From Ailanthus altissimus (taxonomy: Eukaryota > Streptophyta > Magnoliopsida > Sapindales > Simaroubaceae), in assembly GCA_946807835.1 (NCBI GenBank), contig OX327684.1, positions 36,454,501 through 36,518,500 on the forward strand: 64,000 nt of DNA. Direction: 5' to 3'. The position numbers and the translations under genes are program-made. Position 1 is the first letter of the stretch; the number at the start of each line of letters is the position of its first letter. The notes below the pieces were generated by a model. It did no database searches. It was not told where the DNA came from and saw only the letters and a list, made by a program, of their open reading frames with translations. This document shows positions 31,609 through 44,965 of the stretch, piece by piece.

Positions 31609-33754
31609 AACTGTATTATCATTTTAGTTTATAAGGCATTGATCCAAGATGTATAACACTTCAACTTCTAGCTTGTTATAACACAGAAGCAAACTTCAAA
31701 TGACAAAAGAAAAAGAGAGAGATAAAAGACAGCATGATTTTTCACACGTGACATGAACAGGAAATGGAAGAAATTTCCCCAGTGTGAATTGCGATATAAT
31801 AATAATTCACGTGCCAGTTATAAACTATTACAAAGGAAAATATTTTCGTGGATCTTGGAACACAGAACATGGTAACTTGTAGAACCTGTACACAAAACAA
31901 TAGGCAATACGCTTATCGAGTGATTCGAATCTGAAAAAGTAAAAACCAAGCAAAATGAGGGTAACACTTTTATTTTTTTTATTTTTTATTAGTATGATCA
32001 TCAATTTATTTCATATTTACTCGTAAACAAAGCTCAACGAAGATCAGTAAACATTTAAAAATTAATAGCACTACGTGAATAAATTAATTATACAAACTCA
32101 TTCGTATTACCTGATGTAGCATAATATAATTGAAAGAATAAATATAAAATAATAAAATCGATAATATAAATAATAAGGAACTCAATCATACTATGCTGCT
32201 ATATTAAATAATATGAATGAAATTTGTATGGTTTAATTTGCATGAACAGGATTAAAAAAGAAAAAGAAATAATAATAGGAGAACATATATAGATCTAGGC
32301 CAAATTGTAGTCTTCTTACATAGAATATTCGTTGTTTCCTATTACTTAAAATCTCCTAGTGTTATCAAAACAGATTTATATTTTATGTTGCAGCAGACCC
32401 ATTTCATTTTGATTGATAATGAAATTAGAAGCCATGCATGTTGAGCTGCTGGATTTCTCATTACTCATTAGTATTCAAAATTTTCAAATTATGAATACGA
32501 GAAGAAGGAATATCGGTACGTAATTTATATTTTTAATTTAATCATCTTCGACTTTTGTTCAGATGACCGCCCCCAGTTAGAAATATGACAATCGATTATA
32601 TATAAAATATCATCTGAAGTGGAGCAACCAACGAATACCACTTTCAAAACACAATTAAAGAAAATCACAAAACGACAAAACAAGTATATATATGATATGG
32701 ACACTGGTTATCGAATATAAAGAAATAATATTAATATACCTGACAAATAAATAAAATCGAAAAGAAACACGTGAACAGTATGCTTACTCCATGTAAAGTC
32801 TTAGTATGTATAAAAGGTTCTTAGGAGTGAAGATAGGTCGTTGAGTAATGTTTGCATTTTTTTAATGTTATTTTTTATTTTAAATTCATATATCAAATAA
32901 TAATTGATCAAAAATAATATAATTTTTAAAATTATTTTAATATTAAAAATATAAGGTCTTATATAATTTTTAAAATTAAAAACTCTAAAATTAATTGAAA
33001 TAAGAGTTCATGTGCTTAGTATCATGGGTTTAGTGTTTGTTATTAATAAAAAAGATTAACGTGTTAGATAATACGTTATATATTTAAGATCTACTTAATT
33101 TTTATTTGATACAGAATGTGATATTTCTCCCACTCAATTACGTGACACTCTCGTCATAGTTTGACTTAAACTTAGAGACTAACCTGACCTGTATTACTCA
33201 TCTCTTAAGATTAAAGAATCCACTACTCATGAGACATTTTCTATTGAGGCTCAAGACACAAAATTTTTAAGATTCACTTAATTCATATTGCCTATTCCCT
33301 TGAAGGGGGACTTACATTCCATGTTACAATCTCCATTACGGTAATTTTAAGAGTTCACATGTGAATGATAATTCGAGTCTGTTCTAATATCACTTATTAC
33401 TAATCAGTTTGCTATGGATCCAAAAGACTAACTTATTATATAATACTACTTATCTATTCATATATATTTAAGATTTACTTAATTTTTATTCAAAATGAAA
33501 CGTAATATTAAAAAATTTAAATTTGTAATTAAATTTAAAAAAATTATTTTCAAAATAGGCAGTGCTACAATATTGAATATGTCCCTACTTATACTTTTGC
33601 ACTTTTTTTTAAATTTAATTTTTATAATTTTTCCGTATATTCAATACATTTATTTTTGCATCACTCATTATTAATTTTTAATTTAAAATTAAATATAAAT
33701 ATAATTTTTAATTATAAAAATTTCAACAATCACAATAATTGTAAAACAGTAAAA
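31609..33754. other. ERF-C 3' flank and region before the ERF pseudogene
   Basis: AT-rich, no gene. It holds pieces shared with 10.7-11.56 kb (31919 and 32396) and with 24.49-24.66 kb (32615 and 32766), so it is both downstream flank of one ERF unit and upstream flank of the next. Near 33085 and 33470 a pair of similar stretches (TATTTAAGATCTACTTAATT and TATTTAAGATTTACTTAATT) bounds a repeat-like section. Confidence 0.45.
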
Positions 33755-34220
33755 GTGAGCACCTCATAATTAGAATCCAATTTGGCTCTGCTAGATTCGA
33801 TTTGCCAGCATCTTCTCTCTGATGATGATGATTTTGAACGTACAGACACAATGAGCTTTTCATCGTTGAACTTCGGCAGTGCAGAGAGCTGGAGTAACCG
33901 TTAGAAGTTGACCAACCAGATTACATGGCCGTTCATAATACTGGTACTCCAAGTGAAACTGCCACGTCAGCCGCGGTGCGTGAGCGCGAGTACTGTCAAC
34001 CGCCATAGAGGGATCACTGGCGTTACAGAGGCGTGAGTTAAAGCCCGAGGGGGTGGGGAGTTTGTGGTGGAGATCAGGTCCCCAAGAAGAATATTGGAGC
34101 GAGAATTTGGCTCAGGACTTACGAGCGGCCCGAAGACCCAGCGCTGGCTTATGATCGAGATGCATGGCTCCAAAGCTGAGCTTAGTTTTCCGCATCTCAT
34201 TGACTACGAGCCGGTCAAGG
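33755..34220 (+). pseudogene. ERF pseudogene, copy of ERF-C
   Basis: Alignable with ERF-C along its first three quarters. The start codon position reads GTG. In-frame stops occur soon after (TAA near 33766; TAG near 33903; TAG near 34007). The AP2 region has the GGCGTGAG start, followed by several indels. A 12-base deletion removes the codons between ATGATCGAG and ATGC near 34163, at a short CGAG repeat. Homology stops near the linker after the AP2 domain. The EISDL-type codons are too damaged to tell which residue was there. It cannot encode an AP2 protein; it records a tandem duplication that post-dates or accompanied ERF-C. Confidence 0.9.
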
Positions 34221-36250
34221 TGAGAGATTTTTATTCACATTTTGATTTAACTACTTGATTAATAATTTACTATCCTTATTCAAATGGAGTTCATTTTAAG
34301 TTTATTTTGCGGTTATAGATTAGAGAGTGAATAAAATCTATTTATAAAAAATAAAAAATACACTAAATTTAAAGATTTATTTTTAATATTAATATTAAGT
34401 ATTTATTTATTATATTAAAATTTTAAGTTGAATGATAAATTGATATAGTATCAAAATTAAAGTTTTGAGTCTAAGCTATTGTGTCTTTATTTTCATTTAA
34501 TTTTTTTTATTTTCAATCTACAAGACAGAAGGATATTGTTAGTTTAGACTTATTTGGATTTATATTTTATGCGAGAGAACTGTTAAAACACAATTTCTTG
34601 ATTAACCCACTTGGATTCACATTTTTTTCGTTAATTTCTTAATTTTCAATTTACGATATAAGGGATCCACTTAATTTAGACCTACTCGGATCCACGTTTT
34701 ATGTAAGAAAAATTGTTAAAACATAATTTTTTAATTGACTTACTCGATTTTATATTTCATGTGATGGAGATTGTTAAGACACAATTTCTTATTTTTAATC
34801 TACAAGATAGAGAATTTACTTGATTCAGATCTATTCAAATTTACATTTCATATGAGGTGGACTATTAAGACACAATTTCTTAATTGATCTACTCAAATTT
34901 ACATTTTATACAAAAGAGACTGTTAAAACACAATGTCTTGATTCTCAATTTACAAAACGAGATATCCACTTAATTCATACCCATTTTAATCCATGTTTCA
35001 TACAAAAAAATTATTAAATTTTACCTTTAATACTAAATTTTCGCTTATCAACTTAAATTTTTATTTTGAACGGTGAACTTATAAAAACAAACACGCGGAA
35101 GATAAATTATCTTCCATATACGGCAAGAGATGACCATATGGGGCCCCAAGAATGAAGTCGGTATCAGGAACGTATCAGTCATGTTTGAGATTACAGCTTT
35201 GCTGCTAAAATACCGTCCTTTTTCTGCATGTGTGTAACTCCAAGAAGAAAAAAGAAAAAAGAAAACAGACTTAAACGTGAGAGGGAAGAGAGAAATTTTC
35301 AGAAGTTGAAGGATATAGAGAGTTGGTCACGAAGAATCAGAGATAATAGACCCTAAAACCAGAGAAGCTTGAGAATAATCAGGTAGACTCATACGCTGAA
35401 AAAAAAAGGATTTAAGTTGGTCTTTTTTTCCATTTTATTAGTTTTTCTCACTTTCTTAAAAAGTATTTGTTAGATCATCTCCACCTCATCTAACAAATCA
35501 AAAACCGCTTTCGTCAAAATTTATAACAGTATAAACACAATGGACATTCATATCACTTCCATGTCCCTGTCTATTTATGAAAATCTGTCAATTATGGTTT
35601 AGGAGGCGAGGTATATTCCCCACAAGAAGGGCTTTAGAAAGTTCCAAATGCGATTATTTTTATGGCAGAACAGAATTATCAAGTTTGGCGCTTCATACCA
35701 TTCTTTCTATGTGCTTCCAGAGGAATTTGCCTACTCCAGTTGAAGCACCACTGCTTTTCCCAGGAACAACACATCCATCTAAAGTTATGGAGGAATTGCT
35801 TAATCCAGTTCAGGCAAACAAGTAAAGACGGCCAATCAATTTAAATTCATAATTGTACATACTGAGATAGGAATTGGGCATTCCTGTCAAACGCCGTAAG
35901 CATCCAGCATATATATAATAAGCTGCCATTTTCATCACAAAATGTATTGATAAGTGCAACATCGAAGATCATAACAAAGGAAATTACAGAGTTGAGTACC
36001 TAACTATATTAAAAAATTTGCCGCACCACAATCTGTTCTTGCTCTTGCCAACTCAATAGAAATAAAAATGGTTTCAAGACAGGCTAAAGATTCTCAGATA
36101 TCAGCCTCAGGCAACAATGGAAAAATTCACTATCAAAGAGGGAGCCTTGTCCCAAGAGCAGAAATCATCCTGTCACTGAACTGCCATGAGCAAAAATGTG
36201 GCAAGTCACCTAATATTATATCCAATGAGCCCCACATTCTATCTTTATCT
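34221..36250. other. Intergenic stretch with worn tandem repeat
   Basis: From about 34520 to 35000 the motif TGTTAAAACACAATTTCTTG recurs in degraded form (34581, 34713, 34771, 34863, 34921), each followed by similar ACTCGGATCCAC- or ACATTTTAT-type text, in a degenerate tandem arrangement. From 35100 the base composition rises; the stretch up to 36250 may contain the CSN7 3' UTR or a non-coding transcript. Open frames near 35577-35844 and 36068-36259 have no recognisable product. Confidence 0.4.
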
Positions 36251-39200
36251 TCAAGATAACGGATGTCGCCTCCTGCATCTTTCCCATTAATTAGTCAAAA
36301 GTAAATTAAAGATCCAAATCATTAACTACTATTCTGCCCCCTTGACTCACATAATGTTGACTTCCTTCCCCATCTATTAATTACTACTTAGCTCCCCTCT
36401 CTAGTAAAATAAAAGTATAAAAGTTGAGTTGCCACTCTTTAATAAACATAATTGTGGGAGTCAAAGCTGGAGAAGCAATATTATATTACCTCTTGGGCCG
36501 GCTATGGTCTTCCTCATAATCCATCACTCCACCAGGTTCAGAGTAGATCTCCTCATGCCCTCGGAAGTCAACGTCGGCCTGCTTACAGTGTGTAACTTCT
36601 GCCACAATGTAAGTAAGACACATCGACCAACATATCTCGGCATTTGAATAGTTCTAAGCCCAAACTTGTGTGTAAATTTGTCAACAAAAAGAACTCTCTC
36701 CACCTATTCCTCTTACTTGACACACAGACAAGCAACTAACCCTGTCCCCCTCTCAAGAAATGTTTAAAAAAGATGGGGAAAAAAAAAGGAAGAGGGAAAA
36801 CGAAAACTAATTATGCAAAAGTATACTTCCACATGCAGTAAGTTCCCAATTTCCAAAGCATAAAAGGAAAGCCAAAGATACCATCATGAGTCATAAGTCC
36901 TTGGAATAAGACAGAAAAATAATTAAGGAACCTGAAACCTCTGAAAACAAAACAGAAAACATACAACTCATTCCTTCTAACTCTCATTCTAGGTAATAAG
37001 CCACTTTTCTGAATCTACATTCAGAATGACCCCATCTTCCGTCACAGAATTGGACTCATATGATATGGATTTCCGAATGTAAAAGCTCATGTAGGACCAA
37101 AACTAAAAGATAAATATGTAAATTATTTCATTCCATTATCCACTAGCCAACTTGTGCAACTTATTTATGTGTTACTAATGTGCAATAAATTGGATTCAAC
37201 AGACCTTGAGGGAGAGGGACTTCTTTACTTCTTCCACTTTATCATTGAGATCCTTCCGATGTTTCTTGTCTGACTCATTCATAGTATCTGCCCATTTTAT
37301 CTTCTCTTGAATTGATACCAGTAGATTGTCCGATGTCGTCAACCTAGTTTTCATTTATACAAAGATATTATATACACAAGAGCTGTCAAATTGTTGCAAA
37401 GATGTTGAATGTGATAGACTGGCCAGATTTTGACCTTTTTATAAAAGAAATATTTCAATAAAAAAATCTTGTCTTAAGAATGTGGAACACCACTTGACTT
37501 TCAACTTGACAGTTAACTAAGCAAATTCTAACCTTTTGGCACATACTCATAAGAAACATCATTCACTAAGACGAAAGTAAAAACACTGTAGTATGGGATT
37601 ATAGCATCCTCTTGATATGCTTGTATATCAAGGCAGAGGTGAACTAGGATTTTCTGCAATTGTGCATGCAGTAAAACCATGGTTTTTTTAACAATCATAC
37701 AACTGAAACACACAGAAGTTATATTCTTGCTATTTGAATTACAGACTTTACCAATTAGATAGTGTTTGTATCATATTTCCAAGCTGTCCTGGCCTCAGAT
37801 CTCTGCCAGCTGCAAATTGCACCTAAATTTCACAACAACCAGCAGATTAGACGATTCCAATAAAATACAGTAGGAGTCAAGGCGTAATGAGTACAGTGAG
37901 CTCATACCTCAAAGCACCTTCGCAACTGATCCAGCTTTCCTCTCACTATGCCCTAACAGAAAGAAAGAAAAAGGAACACGAATCAGACAATCAGCATATT
38001 CCTGCTTTTTTTTCTCCATCTTTCAAGTGATCCTCTTTCAAAATAATAATTAAAAATGGAAGTTCAATAAATCAATTGAGACATTGTAGGATAAGCTAAA
38101 CCTCTCTTAATATCTTTTTGAGCAAGTGCTAAAGTAGGAGAGAATTGCCACTAAATGGTAATGCATGAAATTTGAAACACCATTTAAATCATGCGTTAAA
38201 CACAATGAGATATAGGACGATTCTTCCACATGTAAAATACTAATAAAAACTCTTTAAATACAAGATTGCTTTACCCGTCAATAAAGGTGATATGAACAAT
38301 AGGAGAAGTATGCGCAGATATAGTTAAATGGTCAGGATTGGGGTCAAATGCTAAAACAACAGAAGAATACATACCGCATACATGCACTCATTGATAAGAA
38401 AATCTTCAAGTTCTCGTACATTTGTTACATCCAACTCCTGCATTAATTGATCATAGGGTAGTACCTGGAACAAGGCATATCGGATTACAGGAAAAGAGTA
38501 AATGAAAAACAAAAGGAGACACTGAATACAACAGTGAAAAAAATAATTGACTGCTCATCCCCCCGCAAAATCCCAGTGAAATATGTGAGTTTGGAAAACA
38601 AAAGTATATACGGTACGTCAGATGTGTTCAAAAGTGACAGGAATATCAATCAGAGATGTTTCATTCTTTGAATTACCAACACTGCATATACATATACATA
38701 AAACTCTAAAGTAATAGCATTTTGTACCATCAAACCTTAATGAAGGAAAACAATTGACATTAGGTTTTAAATTACAGCAAAACTGTACCAGGTTTGCAGG
38801 TTCTAAGAAATTTCTAATTGTACCACCAACCACTTTTGACTCTTATGTTATACAAAATTTCCAGTACATTAACAGGATATAAATGCAATAATTCAGTCAC
38901 ATCCAAGAATCACTTCGACTCCAACTAGGCTATGAATTGATGACAATTATAAAGCTGGCTCCCATAATACCATATAGATTGTCATTTTGACAGGAAATGC
39001 CAGAAAAAGAGATGTCCAAATAGGCCTGATGTTGATGGCTCTATATTCATTTTTCTTCATAACAATTTCAGAAAACTAGAGACCATATCAGTTTAGGAAT
39101 GTAAATGGTATATGCATACATACATACATAAAGATACTTCAAGGTAGGATACCTTCTTTGTCTCAGCCAATGTAAGCACAGTAAGCTGCTTCAGCTTGAG

Positions 39201-40296
39201 GGCTTGATCAGGAACCAATGGTGGAAGACGGCCAGCATTATCTAGAAATCAAAAAGGTTCAATAGTCAAAATATGAAGCATAAAGGAAAAACATAACATG
39301 AAGACCATGGAAACTGGTGCAAAAGTAATCCTGTAAATTTCCTTTAGCAGAAAAGGTTAGTTGCAAACAAAGTCCTTATTAGCTTTGACACCTCCACTTC
39401 CCCAACAACAATAGGAGCACAATCAGCATAGCAAGGCCCCTTGATACACCTTATCACCTCCAAGAAGCCCTCGACATCCAACTGACAGATATTGAGTAAC
39501 AAAGAAGCCTATAGATTGAACAAGCAAAAAGTAGCAAGCTTACTCTTGTAATCGCTCCATGTCCCATGTGCAAACAATTGAAGAATGTCAAGATATGCAG
39601 AGTGTTCAGTTCCTTCAAGCTGCATAAATTCTTAAGTCAAAACCATAAACCCTCTTCAATTCAATTTAATTATTGTTGATACCGATTCACAAACCAAGAA
39701 AACTGATCAAGAACTACAATTACAAACAATCGCAAATAGTAAAGGGAAAAAATATTGAAATGGCTAAAACAATAGTAAAGATAATACATGTTATAATAAA
39801 ACAGAAACTGGAAAAGTAAGACTTAATTATACAACAAGAATGCACCGCTTAATTGCCGAAGCGGCAGTAATATTTAGTTGGTGCAAATTGACGATTTTGC
39901 AAAATTTCAAAGGCATGCAACAAAAATATTATCAATTCCACACATCCACGCATACGGTCATAATTTCCTTTCCTAATCTTTTCCTCGATTTTCTAAGCAA
40001 CCAAAGAGAGGACAAACTTCTTTAGACACCATAATTTATTCTCTATCAACATGAAGATTACCTAGAAACATAAACAAAATTATAAAATATATCTATCAAT
40101 AAAAAACCTGAATAAAAACCCTAAAAAAATACATTACCTCGACAACCTTGGGAACGGCGAGAATCTCGGAGAAAGCAAAGAGCGAGGGCTGCGAAGTGGC
40201 TTCGACGATGACGGAACCGAGAGCTGCGCCCTTCTGATTCGAAGCTTGCTTCACGAAGTGGTCGATTAGCTCGGCTTGTCTTTGTTCGATGTCCAT
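36251..40296 (-). CDS. CSN7: COP9 signalosome complex subunit 7
   Basis: Nine coding exons, minus strand: 40138-40296, 39544-39619, 39153-39241, 38375-38464, 37908-37952, 37752-37822, 37205-37343, 36490-36578 and 36251-36272. All introns are GT-AG, phases join exactly and the product is 259 aa, the length of Arabidopsis CSN7. The N-terminus MDIEQRQAELIDHFVKQA and the tail (GVMDYEED...KRRRHPLS) are diagnostic. The PCI domain covers about residues 50-160 (FAHGTWSDYK, LKLKQLTVLTLAE, RELEDFLINECMYA). It is a scaffold subunit of the COP9 signalosome, the complex that removes NEDD8/RUB from cullins and represses photomorphogenesis in darkness; CSN7 binds neighbouring PCI subunits (family knowledge). 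The last coding exon is only 22 bases. The DUF-free C-terminal part with charged KKHRKDL...VEEVKKSL is a predicted coiled coil. The gene is divergent from the LCMT1 gene. Confidence 0.96.
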
Positions 40297-42225
40297 CTTA
40301 AAACCGAAATTAGAAACAACAAATTAAAAAAAAAAAAAAAACTAGAGAGAGGATGAGTTTTAGGTCATAAGAAAGAATAGGAAAAAAGCTAGGTTTCGAG
40401 TTTCGAGTTTCGATTGTGAATTGAAACGGATCTTAGGATTTTGAATTTCTGTTCTTCGACGGAGTGAAAGATGATGATGCCCACGAAAAGAAAAAGTTTG
40501 TTTCAGGTTCACTCTCTCTTTTAGAGAGAATTTTACAATACGGTGTTAGTCTTAGCCAGCGCCTTAACAACTGATGTGGCAAGTTTGTCTACGGTTCTTT
40601 TTTTTTTTTTCATGGGGGAGAGAGATTCGAATACCAAATCTCGATAATTCTTTTTATGCAAAATAATTTAAATTTGAGACCTTATTATCATAAAAATAAA
40701 TATATTGCTAATATATTTATCACTGTACTGTTAGCATACGACTTCTTAAACAGTCAACATAATTTCTCAATAATTATATTTATGAGTGTTAATTTGAAGA
40801 AATAATTTTTTTAACTAACGAATTTTAAATTTGTTTACGAGGGGAGAATTAAATTTGAATTTTATTTTAATGGGAGCGATTAATACACGCTTAGTCTTTT
40901 TTTTTGTTGTGAGTTATGAAAGCCTGTAAAAGAAAACACGGACACTAGTTTAATAATGATTTTGTTATGATGAATTTCAATGAAGACACTTCAATACTTA
41001 AGTAAAAAAAAAAAATTTTTGAAAATCTAATAAGACAAAAATAAAAATAATATTAGAGATAGAGAGAAAGGACTCTTTTTTTTTCGTTTTTTTTAACTTT
41101 TCTTGGTATTTGGGTATCCTCCTCTCATTGTCTTCATTTTCCTTTTTATAATGATGGCATTTTATGAATTTTTTTGAACTTTTCCTCTGTTGTGTTTCTA
41201 TTTCGCATCGAATATTTTTTGTTATACTTCTGACACACGCTAAATATTCTTGTCGCACATCAGATTTGTCATATAATGTGTTAAGCATATTCTTCGAGTT
41301 TATTTTTGTCGATGGTTTTGGTTTAATTGAGACTTATTTCAAACGACTCGAGTCAAATTTTAGACGGCCATCTCTCATTGATTCAAGGCTGATGTGGAAT
41401 TCTTAAGAGTGAAATGTGTTGACAGTACCCAATTGCCCGTGGTTGTGTTCGAGTCGACAATGACGAACATGTATTCTCATTTGTCAATCGGATCTTTTCG
41501 AGTTCGAATTAATTCTTTGTCGTTCACCCTTATTAGGATTTGGCCCATTGGCTATTATGTCTAAGCCTGTCTTGAGATTAGACTTGTTACGCAAGTTTTG
41601 ATAAACTTTTAAGGAGAATAATTTTTTGAAAAGAATGTCTATTGAATTTAAAAGTCTTAAGTCCAAAAATAAAAAGAATTTTAAGAAGGGAAAACAACAA
41701 AAACTTAAAATTATACTTTTATATATAAATAAAATTTTAAAATAATATTATATTATTAATAAGCATCAAAGTTTTACATAAAGGACTTTTTTTATACAAA
41801 CTTTATATGAAAGACCTTAGATATTATAAATTGAGGATTATTAAAATAAAGTATTATATTTGTACACACATATGTAAACATAAAACTTATAAAGAAGTGT
41901 AGGAATTATATCTCATATTGGAGAAGATGACTCTAAGAAAAAAATACATATCCTTTCAAGAAAGAAAAACAACAAACCTTTCTATATATATCTCATATTA
42001 GATAAGATGACTCTAAAAAAAGAATACATATCCTTTCAAAAAAGGAAAACAACAAACCTTTATATATATATATACTTTATTAAAAAAAAATACAAACTCT
42101 TTAAAAATGATGAAATTATTTAACCATAAATCATAAAAAAAAAATTATTCTAAAAATTATAAAACAATCCCAATTACATCTTTGTTACATAATAAACTAA
42201 CTAAAACCTCAATCCAATTCCAACA
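40297..42225. other. CSN7 upstream region and intergenic stretch
   Basis: The first 250 bases hold the CSN7 5' UTR and promoter on the minus strand. At 41911-42060 an 80-bp unit is tandemly duplicated (TCTCATATTGGAGAAGATGA and TCTCATATTAGATAAGATGA begin the two copies). No gene recognised. Confidence 0.45.
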
Positions 42226-43400
42226 TCAAAGTAAATTATTAAATAAAATCAAAAGGCTAAGTTGCAGAGGACGGATTAGATCACAACAAGTGATGAAAAT
42301 TTTTGTCGGCTTCAGCAACAGGCACAAACGACACACTGGAGGAGGATAATGGTGGCGGCACTCTACAAAGCCTTCGCGACGAATGGCAAAGTCATGACGA
42401 AGTTCGGTAGAGCCAAGGTGGTAGAATGATATAGCCACAAGACCAATTCTACCACCAATGGCAAAGCCAAGGTGGTAGAATTACTTTTGCTTCCGCCACA
42501 AGACCAAAAATAATGTTTCCAGCTTCTCCGCTCCACACTGCACCACATGCCCGTCTACCGATCGAATGATATAGCCAATTCCCGTTCTGCCAGCATGCTG
42601 ATCAAGTGCAACATCTGAGTTTATCTTTACTGCCATCGTCTCAGGGGCATGCCATCTATATTGCTGCACCACATAATCCTCTTATAGGTTCTTATTTTCA
42701 ACATGAAACTCGTACAAATACTCTCTTCCCCAGCCTACTGTCGAGACAGTATCAGGAGCAAACCAAGCATGAACTACCTGATTTCTGACATGCCAATTAC
42801 TCCAATAGATCACGCATAACAACTCCAGCTCATCAGTACGAAACTCACTCATGGAAAAAAAACAATAATTCTCTGCCTCTGCCTCCCGTTGAATACCCAC
42901 CATCATATCACACTTTTTGTCAATTTCAAAGAAAAGCACAACTATACCTCTGCCTCCCGTTCACATCTAGGACGTACCTCATTTGTCGGAACACGTCGCT
43001 GCTTAACGTTGAATTTTGTGCGTAATTAATCATTAAAAGCACACCATACAAAAACCGTAACAGTCGACATGCCAACCAATATTCGCTACGAACAGTATAG
43101 ACACCAAACTTATTATAATGCCACGTCACTCTATTTGAATGTGGACCCCCTGATTTAGAAACGGTAAACTCATAATACCTCGTACTTCATCCACCGAAAA
43201 AGCCTCCTGAATGGGAGATTTTCATGAACTTCCTGTCATAAGATCAGCAACCCGTTTTCATTAAGCTTATGGGAACAAAAAGGCTTGAAATTTAATGATC
43301 TGGATATCCAATTATCACGATTGCCGCTTCGCCTAAAAAATCCTTTGGCAAGAAGCTTTTGACCCGACAAAATTTTGGGCCGGAATATATAGGTGACTCT
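42226..43400 (-). pseudogene. LINE ORF2 3' remnant (zf-RVT and RNase H)
   Basis: On the minus strand, from high to low coordinates: a piece resembling the LINE line 'LLAKGF..R.GN' near 43370-43310, a zf-RVT-like stretch (HYNKFGVYTVRSEYWLA, about 43125-43070), a spacer with WSNWHVRNQVVHAW (about 42800), then an RNase H-like domain (WHAPETMAVKINSDVALD, GRTGIGYIIRS, about 42655-42560). Frame breaks and stops are frequent. A short duplication (GCCAAGGTGGTAGAAT at 42412 and 42468) sits inside the RNase H part. Typical of decayed plant non-LTR elements; it may be mis-annotated as a putative ribonuclease H gene. Confidence 0.75.
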
Positions 43401-43930
43401 GTGCATGTGATTCTCACACTATCTGAGCGTACAATTAACACGGACATAAATCAATAATGTGTTGCCACGTTATTAATAGAGCGTACCACTTTCTCGCTGT
43501 TTTGATGTGGCAAGTAATTAGTACGACATTCCCCGTATAAACTTGTTCATTGAAACTACCATATATATACATATTAATTAAAAAAACTAAAAGATATAAT
43601 TTTACATATATTTATACACATATAATTTGTTTTTCTCTTTAATACTTTTATACGTGTATATATAGAGCATGTTTTTTATTTTGAGAGGAGAAATTTAAAC
43701 TCGCAATTTAGGGATAAGTGTGCGCATTATTATAAGGCTATAATAAATGACGAGTAGTGCACGCTCCGACATAATATGAAGTAAATAATTACATTATAAA
43801 TTTCATAAGGCGAACAAATACCAAACCTTTGTCTTTAATCAAACTTTTTCATTTGGAAGTCACGTAATTCAACTATTCTGATCTGAATTCAGGTTCCATT
43901 CATTAAGAAAAAGAGAGAGAGAAAAAAAAG
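43401..43930. other. Intergenic stretch
   Basis: AT-rich, no gene; ATATATACATATTAATTA stretches near 43560. Confidence 0.4.
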
Positions 43931-44190
43931 CATATTAATACTGTCACCCCTTGAGGTTGGTATAAATTATTTTAATAATAATTTTGATTTTAATTATATT
44001 ATCATTTATTTAATTTAATTAAAAATATAAAAATATTCTCACTTTTTAAAAATATTTTAGTTATTTATATAACAAAATCATAAAAGTATTTTTCTTTTTT
44101 TATTTAAGTGAAAGAGTAACAATATAATCAAAACCAAAACTAACATAAACGTGTAATTTATATCAACCTCGGATGATAGTGCTAATATCT
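43931..44190. mobile_element. MITE, family 1, third copy
   Basis: Ends CATATTAATACTGTCACC and, on the complement of the right end, AGATATTAGCACTATCATCC match the inverted ends of the elements at 19722-19970 and 20386-20833. Subterminal TATAAATTA also matches. The flanks are A/G-rich (AGAAAAAAAAG and AGAAGAAAAAG), so a target duplication is possible but not certain. Confidence 0.6.
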
Positions 44191-44578
44191 CAAGAAGAAA
44201 AAGACATTCCTTTTTTACTTTCTTAAAAAAAGAAGAAGATAATTTAACATTTAAAAATAAAAGTTGAAGGACGATTCTTCCTAATTATCTCGGCAACTAA
44301 ACACAAAGATTTTTTTTTTTAGTAAACCAAACATGAATTTTAAGAAATGGAAATTGAGATTTTATTTTTTTATTTTTATGAACTCATCAAGGATGGCAGT
44401 GAACTGAGTTTGGGATGGATATCATTAAATTTGCATCCGCATTTACTTCAAAAATAAAATATAAAATCGTTGTAAGTTTGGAGTTTCAATACCAAACTTG
44501 CTTTAGCGGATGTACTAATTACCAAATCTACAACAAATTATACGCGAATTTTAAGTGGGTTTAATAATAAATATATAA

Positions 44579-44965
44579 CACTTAACACACGTGTTAGGAG
44601 AAAACGCAAAAAACGTACAACATTGCGTGTCTAATGCTTAACACGCATACTAAGAGCGAATGCTAAAAACGTACAACGTTGTGCACCTAGCGCTCTTAGC
44701 GTGTGCTCATCTAACGTACTTAGCATGTGTACTAAAAAATGACACTAAGAGAGCAACGTTGCACACGTAGTGCTTAATACACCTATTAGGAGTATATGCT
44801 AAACACGCAATATTACTCCCCTAATGCTTAGTACCTATATTAAGAGCTCATACTAAATACGCAACGTTGTGTGCCTAATGCTTAACACCTATGTTATGAG
44901 CCCATACTAAATGTGCAATGAGCGATTTTAGCACGCAGCGTGCTAAGCATATAATATGCAATGTA
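44579..44965. repeat. Minisatellite, about 54-bp unit
   Basis: Degenerate units defined by GCAACGTTG-like starts at 44618, 44673, 44754, 44808, 44862 and 44916 (spacings 55, 81, 54, 54, 54), each followed by CTAATGCTTAACACxxATxTTA-type text. The unit contains CGTTG and ACGT-type cores, which explains the local richness in palindromic words. It is about 650 bp upstream of the LCMT1 gene. Confidence 0.75.

Noticed and set aside
36068..36259. Plus-strand gene near the CSN7 3' end
   Set aside because: It overlaps the last CSN7 coding exon on the other strand, and its product matches nothing known.
42606..42788. Plus-strand frame opposite the LINE remnant
   Set aside because: Antisense shadow of the RNase H-like remnant.
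44579..44965. CRISPR-like array
   Set aside because: Units are degenerate and contiguous without unique spacers, and the genome is a plant; it is a minisatellite.
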